From: CAYZXU01 sp964482535
GTDB taxonomy: Bacteria; Desulfobacterota; Desulfobacteria; Desulfobacterales; BuS5
Assembly: GCA_964482535.1 (NCBI GenBank)
Contig: CAYZXU010000006.1
Span: forward strand, 1 to 42,147
Length of the DNA: 42,147 bases
Direction: 5' to 3'
Part shown: piece after piece, positions 21,974-29,852 of the stretch
How positions within the stretch are numbered: position 1 is the first letter of the stretch
Layout: every line of letters begins with the position of its first letter
Position numbers and translations under genes: made by a program
Notes under the pieces: generated by a model
The model's database searches: none
What the model saw: only the letters and a program-made list of their open reading frames with translations
Told to the model about the DNA's origin: nothing

Positions 21974-24900
21974 TTATTTCCCAAAAACATGTTTTTCGAT
22001 CACTCGGTACAATATCATTATTTTCTCTTTTTCATCCATTCCTTTACCGAGTTGATCAATTGTTGAATTCAGCATGTTTTCCAAAACCTGTCCGTTTGAT
22101 GAAACCTCATCCAGCACTTCAAAAATACGTTCGTTATTTTTTCCTTGGGAAAAAATGCTAATCCTGGTTTGACCTGGTTCTGGATCATCAGGGTTTGGTA
22201 CAGGCGGTAAAAGAGGATCGGGTACTACAAAGGTATCAATTATATTTTTTGCTGTATCAAGTTTACCCCGAAAGATCAAAACCAAATCATCGCTCCAGGA
22301 TGCCACACTCAAGCCGGTCAATTCTTTCGCAACTTTTAATAATGTATCATCATTGATGTCGGCACTCTCTCGGCAGGCATTTACAAGGATGGCAGGTTCA
22401 CCGTTATAGGTATAATTTTGTTTGTCAGAGGGAAGGTTTGAGAACCAATTTGATACGCCTTGCTCGGGATTTTCAGATTGATCAAAAACAGAGACATATG
22501 CGGCCAGAATCCTTTGGGTAAGGCTGTCCAGAAGTGTTTCAAACTCTTCTTTAAAAGGCCTGAGGCCATTCTCAACACCTTTTGGGGTAATCTTGTTTGG
22601 ATTTTCAAAAATTTCTTCAAGAAAATCTTTAAGCAAGATTTGCTGTGTATCAGGATTCAACTCGGCAAGGGGCTTAAAAATATATTTTCTTAATCGCCTT
22701 GCTTCATCAGAAATTTCTTTGGTCAACTGTGCATGTTTCGGGAGTGCTCTCCACCATCCCCCCATTTTGATGCCTACTTTCTTTACCCGTTCCAAAGGCG
22801 GATCAGTCGGCAATAAATCCACATTATATAATTTAGACAAGGCATCGACTAAAGCTTTTTGATTTGAGCTGACATTAACGTAAACCAATCGATATTTTTC
22901 AGGTGTGGTAAATACTTTTTCCAACGTATCATTTTCAATAGCTGTTATTTTTTCGATCTGCTTGGCATTTCGTTGGAATTCAAATGAAATGTTTCCATAT
23001 GTCAACTCTTCATGGGCAACTGAAGCAAAAAGGATAGGCATCACCCGACATTTAACCCCATGGGGTGGTTTGCGCAAGGTTCGCACCAGGTTTTTCATTT
23101 CAACCGGGCGCTTTCGAGCACTTTTGATATATTTTTCCATGCATTCCCAGGTTTTGTTGGCACCATTGAACACATCGGCCTGGGGCTTTTCAAGGACACA
23201 ATCTCCGGCCTGGTTTTTTCTTAAAATGCCGTTACTTCTCAGCACTTGCCGAATAATATGCTGAGGGGCGGCAGCGGTTTCATTCCAAAGCTTTTGGGCC
23301 GCATCTTTTTCAGTCATCTTTATCGTGATATTCCGGCAGTCTTTCCGGTACCCCCAATTTCCGCCAAAATCATCCATGGCCAATTTGGGCTCCCCAATAA
23401 CAGGACAGTCAGGAAAGGATTTATACATTACAGTGGATGTCATCTTTTTTATCTGCCGGGTGTTTAAGACCTTTTGGAGAAGTCCTGTCCAGAAATAGTC
23501 GAGCATTTGTTTTTCAGGAACAAATAAATCATCAACCGTATCTTTCAATTGGGTGGATCTGTCATTATCATAGATGCACCATTCTTCATGCAGTTCGCCA
23601 CCTTCACCATAAAGACTTGCTTCATTCTTTTTTAAATAGCTCAAAGCTTGGTGTTCTTTGAGCAACGCAAATAGCTGTATGGGTTCTTTCGGGATTGCTG
23701 CCACAACCTGGTTGTATTTTTCCTCCATCAATTGCGTGGTGACAAGTTGCTTTGCTTCATCAATTTCACTGCTGTTGCTGCAAAAAACTATCAAAAGAAT
23801 ACCGTCTGAAAATGATCCCGCACCAAGATTTTTAGTCAAAATATGAAGGCTTTCCCTAAGCTGATTCATACTGATCGGTTCGATCTCTAATTTACGCTTC
23901 ACACCAAAATCATCTTCATAGCTTGTTGCTTCATAGCTTTCACTGAATTGGAATTGCTTCCACAATGATTTTAAATACTGAACCTGGCTTTGGCCCAGTT
24001 TTTCAGGAGAATCATTCAACAGTTTCCGTACTTTTTCCATGAGAGATTCAGTGGCGCTGCTGACAGCAGGGCGATATGAGCCGTCCGCCTGTAACTTCAT
24101 AAGAATATGATTTTCATTTTTCAGGTCGGAATGTCTTGCAAGTTCTTTTGTAAAAAATTCATTATCTTTTTCCGGAATGTCCAACGAATAAGAAAGGATT
24201 TCTTCTGTTACTTTGACTCTGGCCGGATTTGCAACACGAAACACCGAGACTGCCTTTAAAATTCGAAGCCCAAGCAGATCATCATCTTCAAGCCTTGCTT
24301 TTAGATGTTCAAAATCTCTGTAAATTGAATAGGTGCGCTCCTGCTGTTTTACATCATTGGAAAAATAATCCCACAACCCGTCAACTGTATACATGGGGGG
24401 ACCTGCATCACCTGCATGACAAACAGCCTTATCCAGAAATCGTTTAAAACTTCCCGGCTCATCCTCACACAGACAGGTGAACAAAGTGCGGTTATTTTGC
24501 GCCACTTTTTCGGAAATTGCCGGCAAACTGTAAACAGCCATTGGGTGCAGTGGATATGTTCCCAAAACCACAGTGGCTTTAAGTTCATCTGAAGTGAAAC
24601 CTGTAAAATATTTCAACAGGGCTGTTTCCTGCACCAGTGTTTCAAAATAGTCATTGAAATCTGATGTTAATTGATCCCAGCCGTTTGTTTGTTCATTTGC
24701 GACAATGACACCGTCAATAAGCTGAAAAGTCTCAACATCCGTACTTTTCATAATATATTGTTTAAAACGGCCTTCAATCTTTCTAAGATCATCTTCCAAT
24801 TGCTTATTGTTTACACCCAACGCATTCATGGAGATATCGTGATATTCTTTTAAAGAACGATGACAGAACAGATAGAAATGAAGCTGGTTGTCCTCGCTGT

Positions 24901-25741
24901 CATTACAGCATTCTGCAAATTCCTGCAGAATCAACCCTTCTCTGCCTGTGGGATCTTTTACAACCTCTCCCATCTTATGGCCAAATTCATCCCAGAAAAC
25001 AGCAATGCCACTGAAACCATGCTTCTCTTTTAACTCTTTAACAACACTGGTGTAAAAATCTGTTGGAGTGAGCATTGTTGTGTATTCAAAACGGCCACCT
25101 GCCGAGAAAAAAGGATGCATTTTCCGGAAAAAATCAAACGTTTTTTTTTGATATTTTTCTAAACGGGTCTTCAACTCATCCACTGACATACCGTTTAGTT
25201 CGACCTTTTCTTTCAATATGGCAAAGCTTTCCGGATAATTTTTTTTAACATCGTGAATCCTTTTTAATGCAGCATCAAATGCCGATGAAGGCAACAGAAA
25301 ATCAAGCTTTTCTTTTTCTAATGCCTTCCGTAATCCCATGGTCAAGGCATCTGCAATATCTCCTTCATCTCCATAGAGATTCACAACAAGAAATTTTTCA
25401 GGGACCTGTTTGCGGTATTGTTTTAAGACCAATTTTGTATCAGGATCGAGTTTATCAATGATAATCTGTAATTCAGTGGTTTCAATGGATTGAGCAAAAA
25501 AGTTGAGCAAAACCAGTGCAAGATGGCTTTTCCCTGTACCATAGGTCCCCATGATAATTCTTGATCTTAAATCACTGGCAGGGTGAAGCTTTTTCCCCAG
25601 ATCAAGAATAATCTCCCGTGCAACTTCCGTGGGAATAAAGCCGGCTACTTTTTTTAGATTGTTCTGATCATTTTTCAGATTAACCGCCGCCTTAAATCCA
25701 GGTGAAATATGGATAAACTCATTTAGATATTCTGTTGTCAT
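21974..25741 (-). CDS. brxC: BrxC/PglY-type large ATPase
   Basis: 1255 residues. The N-terminal AAA/ORC-like NTPase has Walker A GTYGTGKS at 65-72 (preceded by RIIM) and Walker B IAVFWDEFG at 246-254. A sensor-like segment LHFYLFCHRSLKEYHDISM follows. The middle and C-terminal parts are long and helical, with a Pro/Asp-rich linker (PDPLLPPVPNPDDPEPGQTR) near residue 1180. BrxC/PglY is a BREX core DNA-associated ATPase required for modification and defence. The ATG has AGAGG upstream. A 63-nt gap, the largest within the operon, separates it from the small upstream protein; a weak internal promoter there cannot be excluded. Confidence 0.92.
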   Translation of the reverse strand: MTTEYLNEFIHISPGFKAAVNLKNDQNNLKKVAGFIPTEVAREIILDLGKKLHPASDLRSRIIMGTYGTGKSHLALVLLNFFAQSIETTELQIIIDKLDPDTKLVLKQYRKQVPEKFLVVNLYGDEGDIADALTMGLRKALEKEKLDFLLPSSAFDAALKRIHDVKKNYPESFAILKEKVELNGMSVDELKTRLEKYQKKTFDFFRKMHPFFSAGGRFEYTTMLTPTDFYTSVVKELKEKHGFSGIAVFWDEFGHKMGEVVKDPTGREGLILQEFAECCNDSEDNQLHFYLFCHRSLKEYHDISMNALGVNNKQLEDDLRKIEGRFKQYIMKSTDVETFQLIDGVIVANEQTNGWDQLTSDFNDYFETLVQETALLKYFTGFTSDELKATVVLGTYPLHPMAVYSLPAISEKVAQNNRTLFTCLCEDEPGSFKRFLDKAVCHAGDAGPPMYTVDGLWDYFSNDVKQQERTYSIYRDFEHLKARLEDDDLLGLRILKAVSVFRVANPARVKVTEEILSYSLDIPEKDNEFFTKELARHSDLKNENHILMKLQADGSYRPAVSSATESLMEKVRKLLNDSPEKLGQSQVQYLKSLWKQFQFSESYEATSYEDDFGVKRKLEIEPISMNQLRESLHILTKNLGAGSFSDGILLIVFCSNSSEIDEAKQLVTTQLMEEKYNQVVAAIPKEPIQLFALLKEHQALSYLKKNEASLYGEGGELHEEWCIYDNDRSTQLKDTVDDLFVPEKQMLDYFWTGLLQKVLNTRQIKKMTSTVMYKSFPDCPVIGEPKLAMDDFGGNWGYRKDCRNITIKMTEKDAAQKLWNETAAAPQHIIRQVLRSNGILRKNQAGDCVLEKPQADVFNGANKTWECMEKYIKSARKRPVEMKNLVRTLRKPPHGVKCRVMPILFASVAHEELTYGNISFEFQRNAKQIEKITAIENDTLEKVFTTPEKYRLVYVNVSSNQKALVDALSKLYNVDLLPTDPPLERVKKVGIKMGGWWRALPKHAQLTKEISDEARRLRKYIFKPLAELNPDTQQILLKDFLEEIFENPNKITPKGVENGLRPFKEEFETLLDSLTQRILAAYVSVFDQSENPEQGVSNWFSNLPSDKQNYTYNGEPAILVNACRESADINDDTLLKVAKELTGLSVASWSDDLVLIFRGKLDTAKNIIDTFVVPDPLLPPVPNPDDPEPGQTRISIFSQGKNNERIFEVLDEVSSNGQVLENMLNSTIDQLGKGMDEKEKIMILYRVIEKHVFGK

Positions 25742-25804
25742 GCAAAACCTCTGATTTATAAAATTTCATTTATTTTGAGCGCAGTGTCATCTATTTTGGT
25801 AATG

Positions 25805-26239
25805 CTATTTGGAAGGAGCCCAGATAAGCCCCCTGCTGTTTTCTTCAATTTCCTTTAATGCACTTAAATTTTCCTGACAGTTGATAATAATAACGATACC
25901 GTGAGCCGGTTCACTTCTGAGCAGGTTTTTTATAAAAGAGAGTCGTTCTTCCATCGGCCACTTGGCGTAGAGCGGCTCAAGTTCAGTAATGATGACTGGC
26001 GCTTCTTTTGCTTCATCATAGATTTCATCACGCACCGTCTGCCAGGTTAAAAACTCCTCAAGTCTGTTTTGATATCGGTTTTTAAAATCAATCACTTTTG
26101 CCGCAGATTCATCAGCAAAATTTTTGATAAGATCAGAGGGAAACAATGTATCCAGCGGTGCAGTGATAATGAACAGCACAGGGTATCGTTTCCCACGGCA
26201 TTGTTGCCATTTTTCAAGCAGTTGTTCATGAATAGTCAT
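25805..26239 (-). CDS. Small degenerate P-loop-like BREX-associated protein (BrxF-like?)
   Basis: 144 residues; no firm family. The order of strands resembles a compact P-loop ATPase: an initial strand YPVLFIITAPLDTLF where a Walker A would sit but with no GxxxxGK, a Walker B-like APVIITELEPLY at about 95-106, a sensor 1-like HGIVIIINCQENLS at about 120-133, and an ending GLIWAP. BREX type 3 systems carry a small P-loop protein, BrxF, of about this size, so I suggest a BrxF-like protein that has lost its nucleotide-binding loop; this is inference. It starts 3 nt after the nuclease stop and lies just before brxC, so it may be a structural partner of BrxC or PglZ. Confidence 0.6.
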   Translation of the reverse strand: MTIHEQLLEKWQQCRGKRYPVLFIITAPLDTLFPSDLIKNFADESAAKVIDFKNRYQNRLEEFLTWQTVRDEIYDEAKEAPVIITELEPLYAKWPMEERLSFIKNLLRSEPAHGIVIIINCQENLSALKEIEENSRGLIWAPSK

Positions 26240-26242
26240 GGC

Positions 26243-27349
26243 TTATGGTCCTATTTCTTTAATTTTATCCTCGATGAATCTTTCCATGTCGCCTTTCTTT
26301 GGTAATTGAAGCATATACTTGGACACAAATAATTGATTGTCCATACCGGCCAGGGCATATTCAGCCAAGGTGTGGTTTTTATCCGTACAAAGCAGTATTC
26401 CTATTGGCGGGTTATCGCCTTTGGTCATCATGTTTTTTTCAAACCAACTGACATAGGTATTGAGCTGGCCTATATTTTCATGGTTGAACTTTGCAAGCTT
26501 TAATTCCACAAGGATATGGCATTTGAGTACACGATGGTAAAACACTAGATCAACAAAAAAATGCTCTGTGCCAATAAGAATACGTTTCTGCCTGGATTCA
26601 AAGCAGAAACCATGCCCCATTTCCAATAGGAATTCTTGGATTTTTCCAAGCAATTGGTCTTCAAGATGGTTTTCACTCATCACTTCCTTGGGTTTAAGAC
26701 CGAGAAACTCAAACACATATGGATCACGAATTGCCAGTTTATAATCTGTTTGTTCAGCTGCGCTGTCTACCAGGGAGGACAGTTTGTTTTTATTCAAAGA
26801 CAAACCTGACCGCTCATAGTAAAGGCTGCCGATCTGTCGTTTGAGTTCACGCACAGACCAATTGCTCCGGATACTTTCAACCTCGTAAAATAACCGTTTG
26901 GTCTCATCATCAATATCCACCAATTGATCAATATGGCTGTAAGAAAGATGTTGTAAAAGCATGTCACCGGACGGATGTAATTGTGGGGACACTGTCCCCA
27001 CTTTTCGATCTTCAAGATTTTGGGGTAGATGTTTTTCAAATTGTGGGGGCAGTGAACCCACAATTTGAGGGTAAAACCGATAAAATCTCAAATAGCGGTA
27101 GAGCTGACGGCGATTGCAGTTACTGGTGTCTTGTAATTTTTTGGCCAGTTCCGCCAAAAGCTGTTCACCATATTTTGCCCGGTCTGCTCTGGATAATTTG
27201 TATTCGCTGATGTAGCAGCCAATGAGCCAGTTTCTAAGAGTCAAGCTGATATTAACGGCCTTTCTGGCATTGGTTGAAAGGTCTATGTGAACCTTCTGGA
27301 TGATTCCCACCAGACCCTGAAAATTTAATTTATGTTCATTGATATCCAT
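26243..27349 (-). CDS. YhcG/DUF1016-family PD-(D/E)XK nuclease
   Basis: 368 residues. The N-terminal DUF1016 helical DNA-binding-like domain (RNWLIGCYISEY, YGEQLLAELAKKL, NRRQLYRYLRFYRFYPQIV) is followed by the PD-(D/E)XK domain. Catalytic residues are visible as Asp267 (HFFVDLVFYHR) and Glu282-X-Lys284 (HILVELKLAKF), followed by GQLNTYVSWFEKNM. This family occurs alone and with restriction or other defence loci and is predicted to cut DNA. Residues about 96-130 carry an unusual insertion encoded by two palindromic repeats. It is spaced 7 nt from the DUF4007 gene and 3 nt from the next gene, so it is a full member of this operon rather than a loose neighbour. It may be the effector that cuts unmodified phage DNA (inference). 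Confidence 0.88.
   Translation of the reverse strand: MDINEHKLNFQGLVGIIQKVHIDLSTNARKAVNISLTLRNWLIGCYISEYKLSRADRAKYGEQLLAELAKKLQDTSNCNRRQLYRYLRFYRFYPQIVGSLPPQFEKHLPQNLEDRKVGTVSPQLHPSGDMLLQHLSYSHIDQLVDIDDETKRLFYEVESIRSNWSVRELKRQIGSLYYERSGLSLNKNKLSSLVDSAAEQTDYKLAIRDPYVFEFLGLKPKEVMSENHLEDQLLGKIQEFLLEMGHGFCFESRQKRILIGTEHFFVDLVFYHRVLKCHILVELKLAKFNHENIGQLNTYVSWFEKNMMTKGDNPPIGILLCTDKNHTLAEYALAGMDNQLFVSKYMLQLPKKGDMERFIEDKIKEIGP
26979..27066. repeat. Two copies of a palindromic repeat inside the nuclease gene
   Basis: Copy 1: GTGGGGACA-C-TGTCCCCAC (26983-27001), a perfect palindrome. Copy 2: AAATTGTGGG (27038-27047) and CCCACAATTT (27057-27066) with a 9-nt loop. The 23-bp units at 26979-27001 and 27039-27061 are direct repeats with four differences, exactly 60 bp apart, so the reading frame is kept. 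They encode the similar peptides VGSLPPQ and VGTVSPQ. Confidence 0.8.
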
Positions 27350-27356
27350 ATATATT

Positions 27357-28259
27357 CTATTCCTGCATCATCTCCTGATTCAAAATCTTTGTTACCTCTT
27401 TTTCACCAGTAAGAAATGCTGCCACAGGCTCGTCTCCATCGAGTTCATGGTAATATGTACTGACCAGCACCAGTGGATGGACATCCATAATCGATACGGA
27501 ATTAAGACCGGCTGTGTGGCTGATCCAACCCACCTGTTTTTCATAATACTCGCCAATGTCAATGAGCAATGAATCAAGATTTTCCCGTTCTAACCTGAAA
27601 ATCTTACCAATTCCATTGGGTTCCAGAAGTTTTTCAAAATGAACAGATTGCCGCTGCTGCTGTCTGCCCCAGTCCAGGAGTGCATATGCAAGAATCGCTT
27701 TGGGAAATGGTGACGGGTTATGAGGATGCCGAATATAATCTACTTCTTCATTTGTTTGCCAGAACCCAAATTCTTCACCCAGCCGGGTGCCCTCAAAAAC
27801 CTGTTTTAAGGGAGAAAAGATTAATTTATGGAATACACTGTCTGTCATGGGTTTTTCATGATTTGTGTCCCAAAAAGACCGCAATTGTTTTTCCAATTGT
27901 CCGCGACTGAATTGATCCAAAGAAAATTCGTTAAAATAAAAAGAATAAAACCATGCGGAACTGGTGCTGCGGGCAAGGTTATAATGAATGATCCACCAGA
28001 CACCATCCTCTTCAAGGTCGGGGTCATGCCGGGCAATAATTTTTCCCAGAGGGGTCAGGTAAAAACTATTTTTCTTTTTGCAAATAATTCCAGCAGCTTC
28101 AGCCCATGCCCTGGCTGCGCCAACTTTTACTTTTCCCACACGAAGGATGGCCTGTGCTTCTTCCACAGCCCGGGGTAAAAAAAGGTCTGGATGATCCGGG
28201 AGCTTTTTTATAATTAATCGGAACCATGCTTCCTCGAAGCCGAATTCAAATTTTGCCAA
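27357..28259 (-). CDS. DUF4007-family protein, partner of the PAPS-reductase-like BrxP
   Basis: 300 residues. It begins with FGFEEAWFRLIIKKLPDHPDLF and contains a winged-helix-like segment (RVGKVKVGAARAWAEAAGII... FYLTPLGKII), then ILAYALLDWGRQ and VGWISHTAGLNSVSI, in keeping with DUF4007. This family is repeatedly encoded next to PAPS-reductase-like proteins in BREX type 4 and related loci (family knowledge). No catalytic motif is visible, and a DNA-binding or target-recognition role is plausible (inference). It starts 3 nt after the brxP stop. The gene order brxP-DUF4007 supports co-folding or complex formation. Confidence 0.85.
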   Translation of the reverse strand: MAKFEFGFEEAWFRLIIKKLPDHPDLFLPRAVEEAQAILRVGKVKVGAARAWAEAAGIICKKKNSFYLTPLGKIIARHDPDLEEDGVWWIIHYNLARSTSSAWFYSFYFNEFSLDQFSRGQLEKQLRSFWDTNHEKPMTDSVFHKLIFSPLKQVFEGTRLGEEFGFWQTNEEVDYIRHPHNPSPFPKAILAYALLDWGRQQQRQSVHFEKLLEPNGIGKIFRLERENLDSLLIDIGEYYEKQVGWISHTAGLNSVSIMDVHPLVLVSTYYHELDGDEPVAAFLTGEKEVTKILNQEMMQE

Positions 28260-28262
28260 CTG

Positions 28263-29852
28263 TTACTTTCCTTTTTTAATTAATGAATCGAGAACAGGGC
28301 ATCTGTGTTTAACACAAGCCAAACAACTGCAACACTTGTTATCGTCAATACAAAAAATGCCGTCTGCATTAAGTGCCTTTACTTTACATTTTGCACCGCA
28401 GGCGCCACAAAAAATACATACCTGAAGCTTTTTAATCTGTTTTTCAATCCTCTGTTGAAAGAGTCGTCGATATTTTTTGATCAAATAGTTGATACGAATT
28501 GCCTTGTCCGAAAAGCCAACTTCCACGCTTGCCAGAATTTCATTAGATTTAGGATCATGAATCAGAAAAACTCGGGAAAATTCATCATGGCTGACCACAG
28601 ACTGAGGACCCAATGGGCGTAGAAAATGATGAACCAACTGGATATTACCACTTAACAGTTGGTACATAACCGCGTTGTCTGACAACATGCAGGGAGTTGA
28701 TTCTATAGCGGTTTTATAGTTATCCAGCCCCCGGCCGCCAGCTCTAACCCGCCATCCCTGATCAATAAAATTGTCCGGATTTGGGTGGTTCATTCGTTTG
28801 GCCTGCTCTGATAAAAAGGTCTGCCACTTTTTCCCTTTGTCCGGGTAGCGATCCTTAATCATATTTTGTGACCAGGAACTGTTAAATGGACAATACAGGC
28901 AGCCAACCCGTCTAAATCCTTTTTTATATGCCTGGTTAAAGGGCAATTGATGAAACAGAATGTAAAGCCAGACCTCAATGTCAGACCACGCTATAATTGG
29001 ACTGGCTAATATTTCTCTGGCAATTTTATGCTTGTCAGAAATACGGGGATAATCGGCGCGTTTTGAAGACTCAGCTCTTCTGACACCGTCAAATGTCAGT
29101 ACGCCTTTATCCGGACTCATGCTATCAATCAGCTTGGCCAAAGGATTGGTTTTATGCGTGGTACAGCACCATCGTAAAATCCTGCTGGGCGGGCCGATTG
29201 CTATAGACGTCTTAAAAAAATCAAGTTTGGATCGACTCTCGATAAATGGGGTCAGCGGATGTTGGCGTTGAAAGTTTTTTAAATATTGATAGGTATCCGG
29301 AAATTCCATAGTGGTATCGGCAAAGATATGAAGCACATCACTGCGGCCCATGGCATTCATAATTAAATGGGAAACAACGGTTGAATCCTTACCCCCGGAA
29401 AAAGAAATCATAGTTGTTTTTCCGTGATAAGATGTTGCGGTTTGCCGGATGAAATCCTCAGCTTCATATTGCAGATTTTCAATATATCCCTTATTGGCCT
29501 GTCTCAAGGCGATCAGGCATTTTTTCAACGTCCGGTTCAGGGGTTTTAATGATTTGCTCTTCTCCAACTTTTTTGCATTGCCATTGGCCGCTGTCAGTTT
29601 TGCAATGGGCACCCCCTGGCAATAGTAAGTGCAATTTCCGGGTGAAATCCAGATTTCCCCCTCTTTTAAAAGCAGATGGATTTCCGGGTCAATCTGTTTT
29701 TTCAGGTATTGAATCTCCGGTCTGAAGACCGGGACCAAAGTTGCTGAACAAATATCCCGCCCAACCGATCCACAGGAAAGACAATGGTCTTTTAAAAGCG
29801 GCACATGACAAGTATCACACCACCAGGTTCTCTTATTTTTTTTCTGGCTCAC
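28263..29852 (-). CDS. brxP: BrxP: PAPS-reductase-like PP-loop protein with zinc ribbon and ferredoxin domain
   Basis: 529 residues, three parts. (1) An N-terminal zinc ribbon: Cys12, Cys15, Cys24, Cys27. (2) A PAPS-reductase/DndC-like PP-loop domain (about 125-420): SGGKDSTV at 152-159, FADTTMEFPDT, RWCCTTHKTNP (Cys229-230), DGVRRAES (255-262) and GCLYCPF. (3) A C-terminal ferredoxin: Cys479, 482, 485, 489 and Cys507, 508, 510, 513, 518. DndC-type enzymes adenylate the DNA phosphate backbone and insert sulfur, and recent work reports phosphorothioate DNA in BREX type 4 hosts (from memory), so this is the probable DNA-modifying enzyme. No cysteine desulfurase is encoded nearby, so sulfur must come from a housekeeping IscS or other donor. 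Its start overlaps the previous stop by 4 nt. Confidence 0.9.
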   Translation of the reverse strand: MSQKKNKRTWWCDTCHVPLLKDHCLSCGSVGRDICSATLVPVFRPEIQYLKKQIDPEIHLLLKEGEIWISPGNCTYYCQGVPIAKLTAANGNAKKLEKSKSLKPLNRTLKKCLIALRQANKGYIENLQYEAEDFIRQTATSYHGKTTMISFSGGKDSTVVSHLIMNAMGRSDVLHIFADTTMEFPDTYQYLKNFQRQHPLTPFIESRSKLDFFKTSIAIGPPSRILRWCCTTHKTNPLAKLIDSMSPDKGVLTFDGVRRAESSKRADYPRISDKHKIAREILASPIIAWSDIEVWLYILFHQLPFNQAYKKGFRRVGCLYCPFNSSWSQNMIKDRYPDKGKKWQTFLSEQAKRMNHPNPDNFIDQGWRVRAGGRGLDNYKTAIESTPCMLSDNAVMYQLLSGNIQLVHHFLRPLGPQSVVSHDEFSRVFLIHDPKSNEILASVEVGFSDKAIRINYLIKKYRRLFQQRIEKQIKKLQVCIFCGACGAKCKVKALNADGIFCIDDNKCCSCLACVKHRCPVLDSLIKKGK

